Shown in pieces: positions 55,261 through 64,000 of a DNA stretch of 64,000 nt; position 1 is the stretch's first letter, and every line of letters begins with the position of its first letter. Under the pieces are notes generated by a model. The model had not been told where the DNA came from, did not search any database, and saw only the letters and a list, made by a program, of their open reading frames with translations. The position numbers and the translations under genes were made by a program. The DNA lies in assembly GCF_900090045.1 (NCBI RefSeq), contig NC_041788.1:2351501-2415500 (forward strand). The letters are read 5' to 3'. The DNA comes from Plasmodium malariae (lineage: Eukaryota; Apicomplexa; Aconoidasida; Haemosporida; Plasmodiidae).

Positions 55261-58200
55261 TCACAACGGTATATTTTTCTTCTTTTTAATTATCTGGGTG
55301 GTAAGGAAAAGGGTGGTACCGAAGAGTAGAAGAGTGGATGCATTGAAAATGCCCCTATTTTTAACGAAATATTTTCCAACATATTTGACTAAATACTTGT
55401 CCAGGTACTTACATATCTTATTACATATGCTGTCACATGTGCCATTACTTCCGCTGCCAGTTATACTCTCACAGCTACTCTCACCCCCACCGTTACGTAA
55501 ATATTTGCCATTATCTTTAAGTAAATACTTATCTGCCAATTTTTTTAAAAGGTCGACGATGGGAGTAATAAGCATATTACGCTCACGAATGTCTAGTAGC
55601 GTATCAACATCTATCGTGTACGGAGTGGATTCATTTTTGAAAGACTCATGACAGAATTGTGATCCTAGTGGAATAATATTATCATTAATATACCTATTTA
55701 ACTCTTTTATTTCACTTCGTTTAAATTTTGGAGGTTCGCATATTTCTTTGTGCATTAAATAAAGGCAGTGATTTAAATTGTAGTCATAAATAGTAAGTGT
55801 TTTTCCAATTCTGCTGCGGTTAAGTATATAATTTTTAAATATAATTTCTCTATCCAAAATCTTGGTCATATATGTTTCTTCTTTTGTATATCCTAATTTT
55901 TTATAATATTCTTTCGTACCAATACCAGCAATAATAGACATTTTATTGTATTTATAGTAGTATGCAATAATTTCAGCTACTAACACTAAACTTTTGCCTA
56001 GGCCTTTATGTTGTACAAAATTTAAATCATCTTTGAAATCATCATGTTTTAACAATGATCCATATATATGTAACTCTCTAATCAAAGCTGCATTCTCTAA
56101 ACATTTAAATGGTCTCTCATCGCAGTAGTTGTTTTTATATCTTAAACGTAACCGTAAGAAACCAAGTAATAAATGTTTATTGTCATAATCCTTATCATCA
56201 TCAAAACTGCTATATAATTTATTATCTTGGTGTACTGTTTTTCTTTTTCTAACCATATCGCTACTTGATCTGTTATCATCTGTGAAATTATTAAGTACTG
56301 ATGCATTACCGCTATTACTTTCATTTATCTTTACATCCTCACTCTTATGCACCTTGTCCATCTCCTTATTGCACATGAACGATTCAGCATCTGGCATATA
56401 TTGACTAGTACTTAATATGGATGATAGGCCTATTGCGTCCTCCTTCTCACCACATGGGAGAGTAGAACTACTGGCAATGCCATTCTGTTTTCCACAGTGA
56501 GTAGCAGTTCCACTTTTTATACTGCTATTACAATTTATGGCGTCTTTTCTCCCCTTTTCTGTAGTTTTTCCTCTTTTCCTCTTCCGCTTGCTGTACCTTA
56601 ACACCTCTTTGTTAACTTGCTTCTTTGTTCCCTGGAAAGTTATAAAAAATTCGTCTCCACCCAATGTAGAATATTTAAATATTTTTAAAAAAATTGAATC
56701 CTTTTTTGTTTGGATTTGCTGATTTTTGACTTCTTTACATCGAATACATTGACAGAAAATGTTTCTTATGTTCATTTCATTTGCTATAAGCTGCCTCATA
56801 TTGGTTATATTATTACCAGCAATAATTGACGGGTTGGGTATATCCCTAATAACTCTGTTTAATCTAATCCATGGATGAATGGATTTCTTTACAAGTAAAA
56901 TAAGAGAAATAAGCAAATTTTTATCTGTTTCGAAATATGGCTTGAATTCATTATTATTATACCATTTTTCAATTTTTGTAAATGGAGTAATTTCACATGG
57001 ATAAATTTTCCATTGATCCGCTTGTAAATCTGTTGAACATAAAATTTCTTTAAACATACTAATATCCTTATGTACATTTGAATATGGTAAATCAGGCATT
57101 ATATGTATATCTACTTTAAATCCATTTTCTTTTAATAAATATATTGCTCTTATGCAATCTTTTAATGTACATTGCCTATTCACCTTTTTCAAAATATAAT
57201 CATCTGTATGTTGTATACCTAATTGTACTCTTGTACAACCATAGGAACGTAGTCTTATGAGCTCATCCTTATTTATCTGATCAGGCCTTGTTTCTAATGT
57301 CAACCCAATTATTCTACAGTTACTTTGTTCATTTATTTCTTGTTCTTTTTCCAAACTTAATTTTGCTCTTCTATCTTTTAACACAGGATAAATATTAGCA
57401 GAATAGTAAACATCTCTTATAAATTCTTTCTGATAATTTAAATCATAACAACTCCATGTTCCACCTAAGACTAATATTTCAATTTTATCTGGTACATGTC
57501 CATTATTTACTAAAGTAGTTGTTCTATTAAAAAATTGACAAATCACATCGAAATTATTTTGGTTAGCCCTTAAAATTGCGGGTTCTGTAGATAAGTACGA
57601 TCTTGGCTGATTTGGTTCATTCGGACAATAATGACAATCATATTTGCAACTAAACTGATGCGGGTGAGTAATTATGGTAACTACTAACACTCCACTATTT
57701 GATCTAACTCCTTTACGCTTGTTTATTTGTAGAAAGTGAACACTTTCTTTATCCAAATCCTTGTAGTTTTTAATCTCCTTCGCGATAATCATCTTGTTTA
57801 CATTTTCTAGCACGAACTTCACGTCCTTCCCCTTTTTGTTAACCACGATTTCGTTACTACCACAGTCAGTGGATTCCTTCATATCAACAACGTTTTCCAC
57901 CATGTTATCACGAATATTGCCTACTCTCTTATCGTTAACATTGTTTATCCCGTTATCGTTCATAATGCCTACCCTGTTTTCCTCAATTGTGGTATCATCA
58001 CAACCAGTGGACGGGTTTGAAACGTCGGAGGTGTTGGATCCTCTATTGCTCTTCCTTTCCCCTGTATCATGAATAGAATCCCCCTTTTCATCCTTTAACG
58101 TTTGCAAATAATGATATTGTAGAGCAACACTAATTTGATGCTTTGAAGGACTAACTTTAAATTTTTTTCTCAACTGAATACATAATTCATTATATTGTGT

Positions 58201-58845
58201 TTCATTTTCTATATACCTTCTATTTGACCACAATTCTTCCGCAAATTTTTTAAAATTTTCATTTTTTAAAATTTCGTCATAATAATTCTCATTATATTTA
58301 TAGAAAAATTCGTTCATAGTTGACGAATAACACTCATAATGCCTTAATTCATTTTTATTTTTTAATTTTTTTTTAAAATTTTCAAAGCTCGTTGGTTCGT
58401 AACAGTATACTTTTGGGTATATATTGTTATCCTCATACTCGATGGGATAATTTCTTTTTATAACGTCATTGATGTAGAATCCAATATCTTTTTCATTTGT
58501 TACGTCCGCTCTTCTCATACTGTTTTCGTACAGCACATTATTACTATTGTTATTACCATTACTATAATTACTATTACTAGTACTATTATCATTTCTATGC
58601 TTATCATTATCACCTTCGTCATCACTTGTTTCATTAAGAATATCATCTTCATAGCTTCTTTGATTTGAATTAATCTCGTTGCTACTATCTGTAACTGTTT
58701 TTGCCTTCTCTGACACATCCTCTTCTATTTCTTTCTTATTTTTCCCTACTTTTTTGACATAATTCCCAGTTTCATCATTATTACTCGCTCCTATCTTTTC
58801 AAGGAGTTCCCTCATACGTTCTTTCATTTTACGGCTCATCTTCAT
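55261..58845 (-). CDS. ELP3: Elongator complex protein 3 (radical SAM / acetyltransferase) with C-terminal tail anchor
   Basis: This encodes 1194 residues. ELP3 is the catalytic Elongator subunit that modifies the wobble uridine of tRNAs; it has also been described as a histone acetyltransferase. The radical SAM domain has the iron-sulphur cysteines C400, C404 and C407 (CKYDCHYC), followed by PNEPNQPRSY, GGTWSCYD, TRPDQI and the VQLGIQHTDD strand. The C-terminal acetyltransferase domain has the acetyl-CoA loop QHKGLGK (945-951) and the later IAGIGTKEYYKKLGY. A disordered insert lies between the two domains, and the N-terminal ~150 residues are extended and Asn-rich. At the end, a hydrophobic helix (about 1166-1186, STLLLFGTTLFLTTQII) followed by KKKK is a typical tail anchor; ELP3 of Toxoplasma is reported to be held in the outer mitochondrial membrane in this way. 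Divergent from the pseudouridine synthase gene. Confidence 0.95.
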   Translation of the reverse strand: MKMSRKMKERMRELLEKIGASNNDETGNYVKKVGKNKKEIEEDVSEKAKTVTDSSNEINSNQRSYEDDILNETSDDEGDNDKHRNDNSTSNSNYSNGNNNSNNVLYENSMRRADVTNEKDIGFYINDVIKRNYPIEYEDNNIYPKVYCYEPTSFENFKKKLKNKNELRHYECYSSTMNEFFYKYNENYYDEILKNENFKKFAEELWSNRRYIENETQYNELCIQLRKKFKVSPSKHQISVALQYHYLQTLKDEKGDSIHDTGERKSNRGSNTSDVSNPSTGCDDTTIEENRVGIMNDNGINNVNDKRVGNIRDNMVENVVDMKESTDCGSNEIVVNKKGKDVKFVLENVNKMIIAKEIKNYKDLDKESVHFLQINKRKGVRSNSGVLVVTIITHPHQFSCKYDCHYCPNEPNQPRSYLSTEPAILRANQNNFDVICQFFNRTTTLVNNGHVPDKIEILVLGGTWSCYDLNYQKEFIRDVYYSANIYPVLKDRRAKLSLEKEQEINEQSNCRIIGLTLETRPDQINKDELIRLRSYGCTRVQLGIQHTDDYILKKVNRQCTLKDCIRAIYLLKENGFKVDIHIMPDLPYSNVHKDISMFKEILCSTDLQADQWKIYPCEITPFTKIEKWYNNNEFKPYFETDKNLLISLILLVKKSIHPWIRLNRVIRDIPNPSIIAGNNITNMRQLIANEMNIRNIFCQCIRCKEVKNQQIQTKKDSIFLKIFKYSTLGGDEFFITFQGTKKQVNKEVLRYSKRKRKRGKTTEKGRKDAINCNSSIKSGTATHCGKQNGIASSSTLPCGEKEDAIGLSSILSTSQYMPDAESFMCNKEMDKVHKSEDVKINESNSGNASVLNNFTDDNRSSSDMVRKRKTVHQDNKLYSSFDDDKDYDNKHLLLGFLRLRLRYKNNYCDERPFKCLENAALIRELHIYGSLLKHDDFKDDLNFVQHKGLGKSLVLVAEIIAYYYKYNKMSIIAGIGTKEYYKKLGYTKEETYMTKILDREIIFKNYILNRSRIGKTLTIYDYNLNHCLYLMHKEICEPPKFKRSEIKELNRYINDNIIPLGSQFCHESFKNESTPYTIDVDTLLDIRERNMLITPIVDLLKKLADKYLLKDNGKYLRNGGGESSCESITGSGSNGTCDSICNKICKYLDKYLVKYVGKYFVKNRGIFNASTLLLFGTTLFLTTQIIKKKKNIPL

Positions 58846-59264
58846 TTTTCTCGTTCACTCCTTGTATCATGCGCATTTATATGAGTCATATTTTTTTTTT
58901 ATTTTTTTATTTTTATATTATACTATATTATATCCAATATTTTCAATATTTGCAGTATTTTCAATTTTTTCAAGTTGTACAATTTATTAACGTTATTAAA
59001 CTAGCATCAAAGCCTTTCCCTGCTCTTTTTATTATATTTTTAAATGACAGCTTAGAATAAAATTTACCGAGGCAGCTTTGCATACACAACAATTTTATAC
59101 TTATTCCGTGTTAATGATTAACGAGTAGCATTCTTCCTCAGGGTTGAAGATTAGCTAGGGCTTCTTTTAACTCGAAAAACGAAAAGAGTAAGATGCGCAT
59201 CTACACGTGTACATAATATATGATGCTGTGGAATACATATGCATACATGCATATGTATATATAC

Positions 59265-59307
<43 letters not shown>

Positions 59308-59692
59308 TTATGCCTAATTAAAGACTTGTAACATCACTCTGCATAGATTGATGTAAATCCGCAGCTCCTATAATTTCGCTGTTAGATAGCATTTCACGTA
59401 CATGGTACATGAAGTAGTTATTTATTTGTTATATTCACAGTATGCTCTTTCTTATACTACATTTTATTTTTTTTTTTTTTTCAATTCGTTTAACTTTTTT
59501 GTTATTATTTTGCAATATATTGAATGCCACTTGTGTTCTATTAATATCGACAATTATTACAATGTTGGACGTAAAAAAAAAAATTTTTTTGTATTAATCT
59601 ATTTTTTCTTAATTTAAAACGATGGGAACATAGGAATAAGTATTCGCAAATACTGGATAAAAATGCACGTATTAATGTATGCTTGTATTAAC

Positions 59693-59732
<40 letters not shown>

Positions 59733-60047
59733 ACATTTTTTTTTTTTTGTTTATGCTTTTATGGTAAGGGGAAATAGCCTTTATGACCTCACTAACGAAA
59801 TTATGAACTGTTCATAATTTTTTAGCAAAAAAAAAAAAAAAAAAAAAAAATTAGGTTCTAAGAATAAAATCTGTTCCATGTTAATCTACCCTATAAGAAT
59901 ATATACTATTTTTATGCCTTTATTTATATTTTGGGTAATACCATATGCTCAAGTTTTATTGAACACCCAGTTCAGTAACATCTTTTTGTGGTCTCCTTCA
60001 TATTTCTGGTTGAGTGTTTTTTCCCCATTTGAATATCTCCAGCTCGC
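58846..60047. promoter_or_regulatory. Divergent intergenic region between ELP3 and pseudouridine synthase
   Basis: 1.2 kb holding both promoters. It contains (TA)n runs near 59.27-59.30 and 59.69-59.73 kb, poly-T and poly-A tracts and a cluster of gcatacatgcatatg alternation. No gene is seen. Confidence 0.7.
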
Positions 60048-61616
60048 ATGTTAGTAGCATCAAATATAATAAGATGGAAACTTCGAAGATGCAAAGTCAG
60101 TTCTAGGAGTAGCTTAAAACGTTTTTATCGATATATATGTAATGAAACAAACGAAGAAATAATTACTCATGTATATGACAAAAAAATATATGAACAGAAC
60201 GTGCACTTATATGAACAGTGCAAAAGCCATATTGACTTGAAACAAAATATATATTATGATTATTTTTTTAAAGAAAATTACATACTGCCCATTCATAAGA
60301 AAAATGTGTTAAGTAGGGAATGTCTGAATGGAAAAAGGAATGAAAAAAAATTAAATATATATTCCTTTGAAAACAAATGTGCTATTTCGGATGAAAAGGT
60401 AAAACGAGAAGAATGTGTTCATGAAATGTACGCTCCGTTAAGAGTAGAATATTTAGAGGAGTATAAAAATTGGGATAAAAAAATTAAAAAGGAAAAGGGG
60501 AAATTTTTAGAAGAGAAAAAGGATAATAAGCTAAATGTAGACGAGCCTAAAATAGAAAAAACCAAAAGAAAAAGCAAAGACAATATTGTAAAAGTTAAGG
60601 AGGATGAAGAAGAAAATCGAAAAGAGGTAAGAGATGAAAAAAACAAATCTGTCACAAATAAATGTAGTGCCATAAAAATAAGTGAGATGGTAGAAAAAAA
60701 AGAAGCACCCGCATCCTCATTAGCATTAGATAATATAATTTTAAATGCTCCTTATAATAGAACATACGCTATTAGCAGTGATTTAACTAGTATATATATA
60801 GATAACAGTAAACACTTTCATTGTGATAATGGAAAAGAAGAAGAAGATACGGAAATGAAAATTTGCCAATACTGTTCTTATAAAGGCATATGTAGCTCGA
60901 GGTTTGCCTTCAACAATTTAAAGAAAGGAATTCTTAAAGTTAATGATAAAATTGTTTATGAAAATGTTAATGTTTCCCTTAATGATGATAAGATCGAATT
61001 AACAAAAGAAGGAAAAGAATTCTTAAAAAAATATAAAATCACTATCATTATTAATAAGCCTAAATATTACCTTTCTCTTTCAGCTGATAACAAATCAAAT
61101 AAAAAATTACTGGTAAGAAATTTAATAAGAAATGAAAATAAATACATTGAAGATGAACATAAATGTATGAGTTATTTTATTTATAAAAATGTTAATATTG
61201 AAAAGGTTAATAATTTATATGTGTGTGGCAGACTGGATGCAAATTCAAGCGGGCTGCTAATTTTTACGCAAAATACTTTATCAAGTAATTACTTATTACA
61301 TAAATATAAATATAAAATTGAAAAAGAATATGAAATCAAAACATACAATGAAATAAAAGAAATAAATTTAAAGTTACTACGAGAAAATTTATTTATTGAT
61401 GGTAAATTAATATATAAATGTCATGTACAATATATAGATAGTTTTACACTAAAAATTAAATTATACCAAGGATTTCATAAAATGATAAGAAAATTATGCT
61501 TACAGTCAAACATTAAAATAAAATCCTTGCATAGGGTAAGAATAGGCGGAATTCACTTGAATAATTTGCCCATGGGGAAATGGCGTTTCCTTATGCCCAA
61601 TGAGTTTTTCTTCTGA
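60048..61616 (+). CDS. Pseudouridine synthase, RsuA/RluB/RluE/RluF family, probably organellar
   Basis: This encodes 522 residues. An S4-like RNA-binding segment starts at about 280 (GICSSRFAF, then GILKVNDKIVYENV), matching the family's usual N-terminal module. The catalytic domain has GRLDANSSG with the nucleophile Asp397, followed by a YEIKTYNE strand and the C-terminal motif in which a Lys-Met-Ile-Arg-Lys segment leads to RVRIGGIHL and LPMGKWRFL. These are the hallmarks of enzymes that convert a specific rRNA uridine to pseudouridine. The first 270 residues are an extension: a basic N-terminus without acidic residues for 30 positions (presequence-like, arginine-rich) and a charged Lys/Glu linker. 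As the family is bacterial in type, mitochondrial or apicoplast rRNA is the likely target. Cysteines 273, 276 and 282 (C-x2-C-x5-C) just before the S4 segment could bind metal. Confidence 0.9.
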   Translation: MLVASNIIRWKLRRCKVSSRSSLKRFYRYICNETNEEIITHVYDKKIYEQNVHLYEQCKSHIDLKQNIYYDYFFKENYILPIHKKNVLSRECLNGKRNEKKLNIYSFENKCAISDEKVKREECVHEMYAPLRVEYLEEYKNWDKKIKKEKGKFLEEKKDNKLNVDEPKIEKTKRKSKDNIVKVKEDEEENRKEVRDEKNKSVTNKCSAIKISEMVEKKEAPASSLALDNIILNAPYNRTYAISSDLTSIYIDNSKHFHCDNGKEEEDTEMKICQYCSYKGICSSRFAFNNLKKGILKVNDKIVYENVNVSLNDDKIELTKEGKEFLKKYKITIIINKPKYYLSLSADNKSNKKLLVRNLIRNENKYIEDEHKCMSYFIYKNVNIEKVNNLYVCGRLDANSSGLLIFTQNTLSSNYLLHKYKYKIEKEYEIKTYNEIKEINLKLLRENLFIDGKLIYKCHVQYIDSFTLKIKLYQGFHKMIRKLCLQSNIKIKSLHRVRIGGIHLNNLPMGKWRFLMPNEFFF

Positions 61617-61742
61617 AAAATATGCACAAGTCATGTATTCTTTTTTTTCATCCTATCTTCTTGTTCTTCGGTGTCAGCAATTTTGCTAAAAAATTGGTGT
61701 CTCCCTATAGAGGGGAAAACTTATTTTTCCCCACCCCATTGC

Positions 61743-61785
<43 letters not shown>

Positions 61786-62420
61786 ATGTATATATATATT
61801 GTGCATTATATGCTTGAAATGTTTTAGCTGTAATTGTGTAAGGTGCGTTTTTTGAAATAATTATGAACAGAAGTTTTTTTGGCAATTTTGATAATATTTT
61901 TTACCTTATTTTTGGTTATATTTTTGGCATTCTGAATATATTTTTACCATATATATTTGGTCATTTGTGGCCATGCTTGACTATATTGACTATTTTGGTC
62001 AATTTTAATATATTTTTGATCACATTATGGGTTATTTTATTTTATTTTTTTATTTTTTCCAAATTTGTTCGAAAAAAGCTGACCTGTTCATGTAATTTTG
62101 AATTTTTTTTTTTTTTTTTTGTGAACTTTTAATTTTTGCCTGTAAAATAAAGAATTACCCGCATAAGGAAAATTTTCCTGAGCGATAAAAATAATTCAAA
62201 AAAAAAGGAGCTTAATGGAGGAATGAAATAAGAATACACGTATGTATGTATGTATGTATGTATGCATGTATGTATGTATGCATGTATGTATGTATGTATG
62301 TATGCACATATATGTATGTATGTATGTATGTATGCACATATATTATATGCGCGTTAGCAGCGTTTCTACGTATAAGTAACATGTACAGGCTAGGAGTTAG
62401 GAGGGCATCAAAAAGTAATC
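61617..62420. promoter_or_regulatory. Intergenic region upstream of the small basic protein gene
   Basis: About 800 bp with a (TA)n run at 61746-61781, an array of degenerate ttttggcaattttgataatatt-like blocks near 61.88-62.05 kb, and a tatg/catg microsatellite at 62.24-62.34 kb. A short upstream ORF (ATG 62381, stop 62426-62428) overlaps the start codon of the next gene. Confidence 0.65.
62238..62340. repeat. tatg/catg tetranucleotide microsatellite
   Basis: About 22 units of tatg with scattered catg and cacatatatg breaks, 80 bp upstream of the small basic protein's ATG. Confidence 0.9.
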
Positions 62421-62864
62421 ATGTTTAATGTATGCGTTCGAAGGTTCTCTAAAAAAGCTGGATGGTCTTGGTTAAAGAACAGAAGGGGTAGAAAAAAAAT
62501 TCTCTTATTTGCGTACCCACCAAAGGAAAGAAGTAATATTGTAAAGCTCACTGATGATAGTGATAAATTAATATTTGTGTGCAATGCAAAGTTACGAGAT
62601 AATTTTTTATCAACTGTAAAAAGTATGAAAGAAACTAAGTGTGTTGTAAAAAATAATTCTGTTATTACCCCATGTTTAGTTATATCAAAAGCTAAGTGTC
62701 ATACGTTATTGGAAAGTTTTACGTATGATGAAATATTGCATTTAGAAAAGCTCTCTCCAAATATCTTAAAGGCTTTTGAAGAGGCAGAAGGGAAATTAGA
62801 GAAAGAAAAAGAGAATAGCATACTGAGCAGACATGAAGCTATTAAATTTAAATTGATGAAATAA
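62421..62864 (+). CDS. Small basic protein, possibly mitochondrial, unknown function
   Basis: This encodes 147 residues. The N-terminus (MFNVCVRRFSKKAGWSWLK) is basic with no acidic residue for 40 positions, like a mitochondrial presequence. The middle is mixed alpha/beta with KLIFVCNAKLRD, and the end is a charged helix (about 105-145). The size, basic character and possible presequence would suit a mitochondrial ribosomal or RNA-associated protein, but no motif is recognised. An upstream ORF starting 40 bases before this ATG and overlapping it could reduce its translation. It lies between the pseudouridine synthase (same strand) and the convergent dynein-assembly gene. Confidence 0.75.
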   Translation: MFNVCVRRFSKKAGWSWLKNRRGRKKILLFAYPPKERSNIVKLTDDSDKLIFVCNAKLRDNFLSTVKSMKETKCVVKNNSVITPCLVISKAKCHTLLESFTYDEILHLEKLSPNILKAFEEAEGKLEKEKENSILSRHEAIKFKLMK

Positions 62865-63241
62865 AATTTTTGTGCATGCGAATAAAAACTTTTGCTCTAA
62901 ACCTTCGACGCGAAAAACGCCATCGAGAGTTGCTATTGCAAAAAATGTTGTAATTAATAAAAAAAAGAAAGAAAAAAAATGTTATTTATGAACACATTAA
63001 AAAGGCCATATACGCGTACACGACAAAAAAGCTATTTGAGTCCTTGTAGCAGAACAGGTGCGTACTTGCTGCATAAAAGAAAAGAATTTTTTTTCTATTT
63101 TCAATTTATAATTCCCGTACTTACATATATGTACATACATACTCGCGTATGTCCTTTTTTATAGGTCATTGTAAATACAATGTTTTAATTCCAGGTTTAG
63201 CTGTATATTTTTTTTTTTAAAATAATTTACAACATTACTTG
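62865..63241. other. Convergent intergenic region
   Basis: Under 400 bp between two 3' ends, AT-rich with a poly-A and a poly-T tract. Nothing else is seen. Confidence 0.7.
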
Positions 63242-63813
63242 TTAAGAATTTCCTTTAGCTATTTTTTCGAGAGGAGGTATTTGACTGATAAGGGATGCAC
63301 AATATTTAGTTTGTTTTTCTTCGAGAAGAAAACTGTCATCCTTTTCGCTGAGGAAAGGTAGCATAAAATTCTTTGAATTCTTCCTTTTGTTCTCTTTAAT
63401 GGAATGATTATTTTTAAAGGATGTACAAGACGAATCAGAAAAAGACGAAGTACGTGAAGATACCGATGACGGTGATGATGACAAGGTTGAGTGAAGTTGA
63501 GCAGTATTTGCATATGTATTAAAATTTTCCCCTTTAAAATAATCCCTTTCAAAAATTTTATTTTTTTTATAATTTTTTTTTCTCATTTTAATGTGTAATT
63601 CTCCAGTATATTTTTTTCTATATATTTTTGTAAAATCAGTTAAAATGCAATCATTTAATTTTATTTGGAATAATTTGTTTTTAATTATGCACCTCACATA
63701 GTTTATGTTTATGTCTATCTTGATTAGGGAGTTACACAAATACTTTGGCAAAAATAATTTCAAATAGGTAAATTTTCTGCTTGAATATTCGTCAAACATG
63801 AACTTGTAATGAC
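63242..63813 (-). CDS. DNAAF11/LRRC6-like dynein assembly factor, last exon (5' part outside window)
   Basis: The exon starts after a strong acceptor (ctcttttag at the 63814 boundary) in phase 2, with HYKFMFDEYSS, and runs to a stop. The in-frame Met is internal, so a complete gene starting there is unlikely. A CS-like beta domain spans the first ~70 residues: LPKYLCNSLIKIDIN, then YVRCIIKNKLFQIKL and YTGELHIKM. The sequence of a LPKYL/NSLI/ID motif, YVR-IK-K-FQ-L and a TG-L---M end matches the C-terminal CS domain of LRRC6 (DNAAF11, TILB), which helps preassemble axonemal dynein arms. The N-terminal leucine-rich repeats would lie in upstream exons beyond the right edge. The remaining ~115 residues are disordered, Ser-rich and charged. 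In Plasmodium only the male gamete builds a flagellum, so expression in gametocytes is expected. Confidence 0.7.
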
Positions 63814-64000
63814 CTAAAAGAGGATGGGAAAAAATAAAAATAAAATGACTTTATTGAGACATCTCACTTTATGCGGTCAAACATTTATGCATACGTAAAT
63901 ATATGTGTATACAAATGTGTGAATATGTAAATGGTGCGTCTTATGTGAAAATGATATATAACTCAGAAGGAGCACAACGATGTAGTTTTCGCTTCTCTCC
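63814..64000 (-). other. Intron (partial) of the DNAAF11/LRRC6-like gene
   Basis: No protein-like frame continues past the acceptor. The AT-rich sequence with TA/CA alternation fits an intron that extends beyond the window; no donor is identified inside it. Confidence 0.55.

Noticed and set aside
1..64000. Tandem arrays as CRISPR or as subtelomeric repeats
   Set aside because: Units are directly adjacent without unique spacers, the genome is eukaryotic, and the gene content is that of a chromosome interior with housekeeping genes.

Overview
The window is AT-rich nuclear DNA of a malaria parasite (Plasmodium). The evidence is Lys/Asn-rich proteins with long low-complexity inserts, very long uninterrupted ORFs, short T-rich introns, poly-A/T tracts of up to 44 bases, (TA)n runs, and gene content that fits one known chromosomal neighbourhood. 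Gene order and strands agree with what I recall of P. falciparum chromosome 12 around the K+ channel K1 (PFL1315w), cyclin CYC2 (PFL1330c) and ELP3 (PFL1345c); these identifiers are from memory and were not looked up. The large minisatellite-filled intergenic spaces suggest a non-falciparum species of low GC (P. malariae or P. ovale type, or an avian species). I cannot fix the species.

Layout, left to right: (1) a secreted unknown protein on the minus strand, cut by the left edge; (2) a small helical unknown protein (-); (3) a DEAD-box RNA helicase (-); (4) a 2009-residue K+ channel with cytosolic RCK-like domains (+), divergent from the helicase across 3.9 kb; (5) a 1228-residue Plasmodium protein of unknown function (+); (6) a TRF4/PAPD5-type nucleotidyltransferase (-); (7) a giant cyclin (-), whose C-terminal 200 or so codons are shifted out of frame at an A22 homopolymer; (8) after 5.4 kb of repeat-rich non-coding DNA, a 1064-residue disordered protein with a coiled-coil C-terminus (+); (9) a three-exon coiled-coil gene (-), reconstructed here from three ORFs and two canonical introns; (10) the Elongator subunit ELP3 with a C-terminal tail anchor (-); (11) a pseudouridine synthase of the RsuA/RluB class (+); (12) a small basic protein with a presequence-like N-terminus (+); (13) the last exon of a DNAAF11/LRRC6-like axonemal dynein assembly factor (-), cut by the right edge.

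These are ordinary core genes of the parasite: RNA metabolism (helicase, nucleotidyltransferase, ELP3, pseudouridine synthase), ion transport, cell-cycle control and male-gamete flagellum assembly. I see no operons, tRNA or rRNA genes, transposons or CRISPR arrays. The strongest unusual signal is the density of tandem repeats. Arrays inside genes have units divisible by three (12, 15, 18 bp). Many arrays between genes do not (7, 8, 10, 14, 20, 23-24 bp) and create long spurious ORFs in several frames. I found no convincing new biological system. The best leads are the cyclin frameshift, the reconstructed three-exon gene, the cut-off dynein assembly factor, the ELP3 tail anchor and one small GC-rich hairpin patch near 2.04-2.09 kb.
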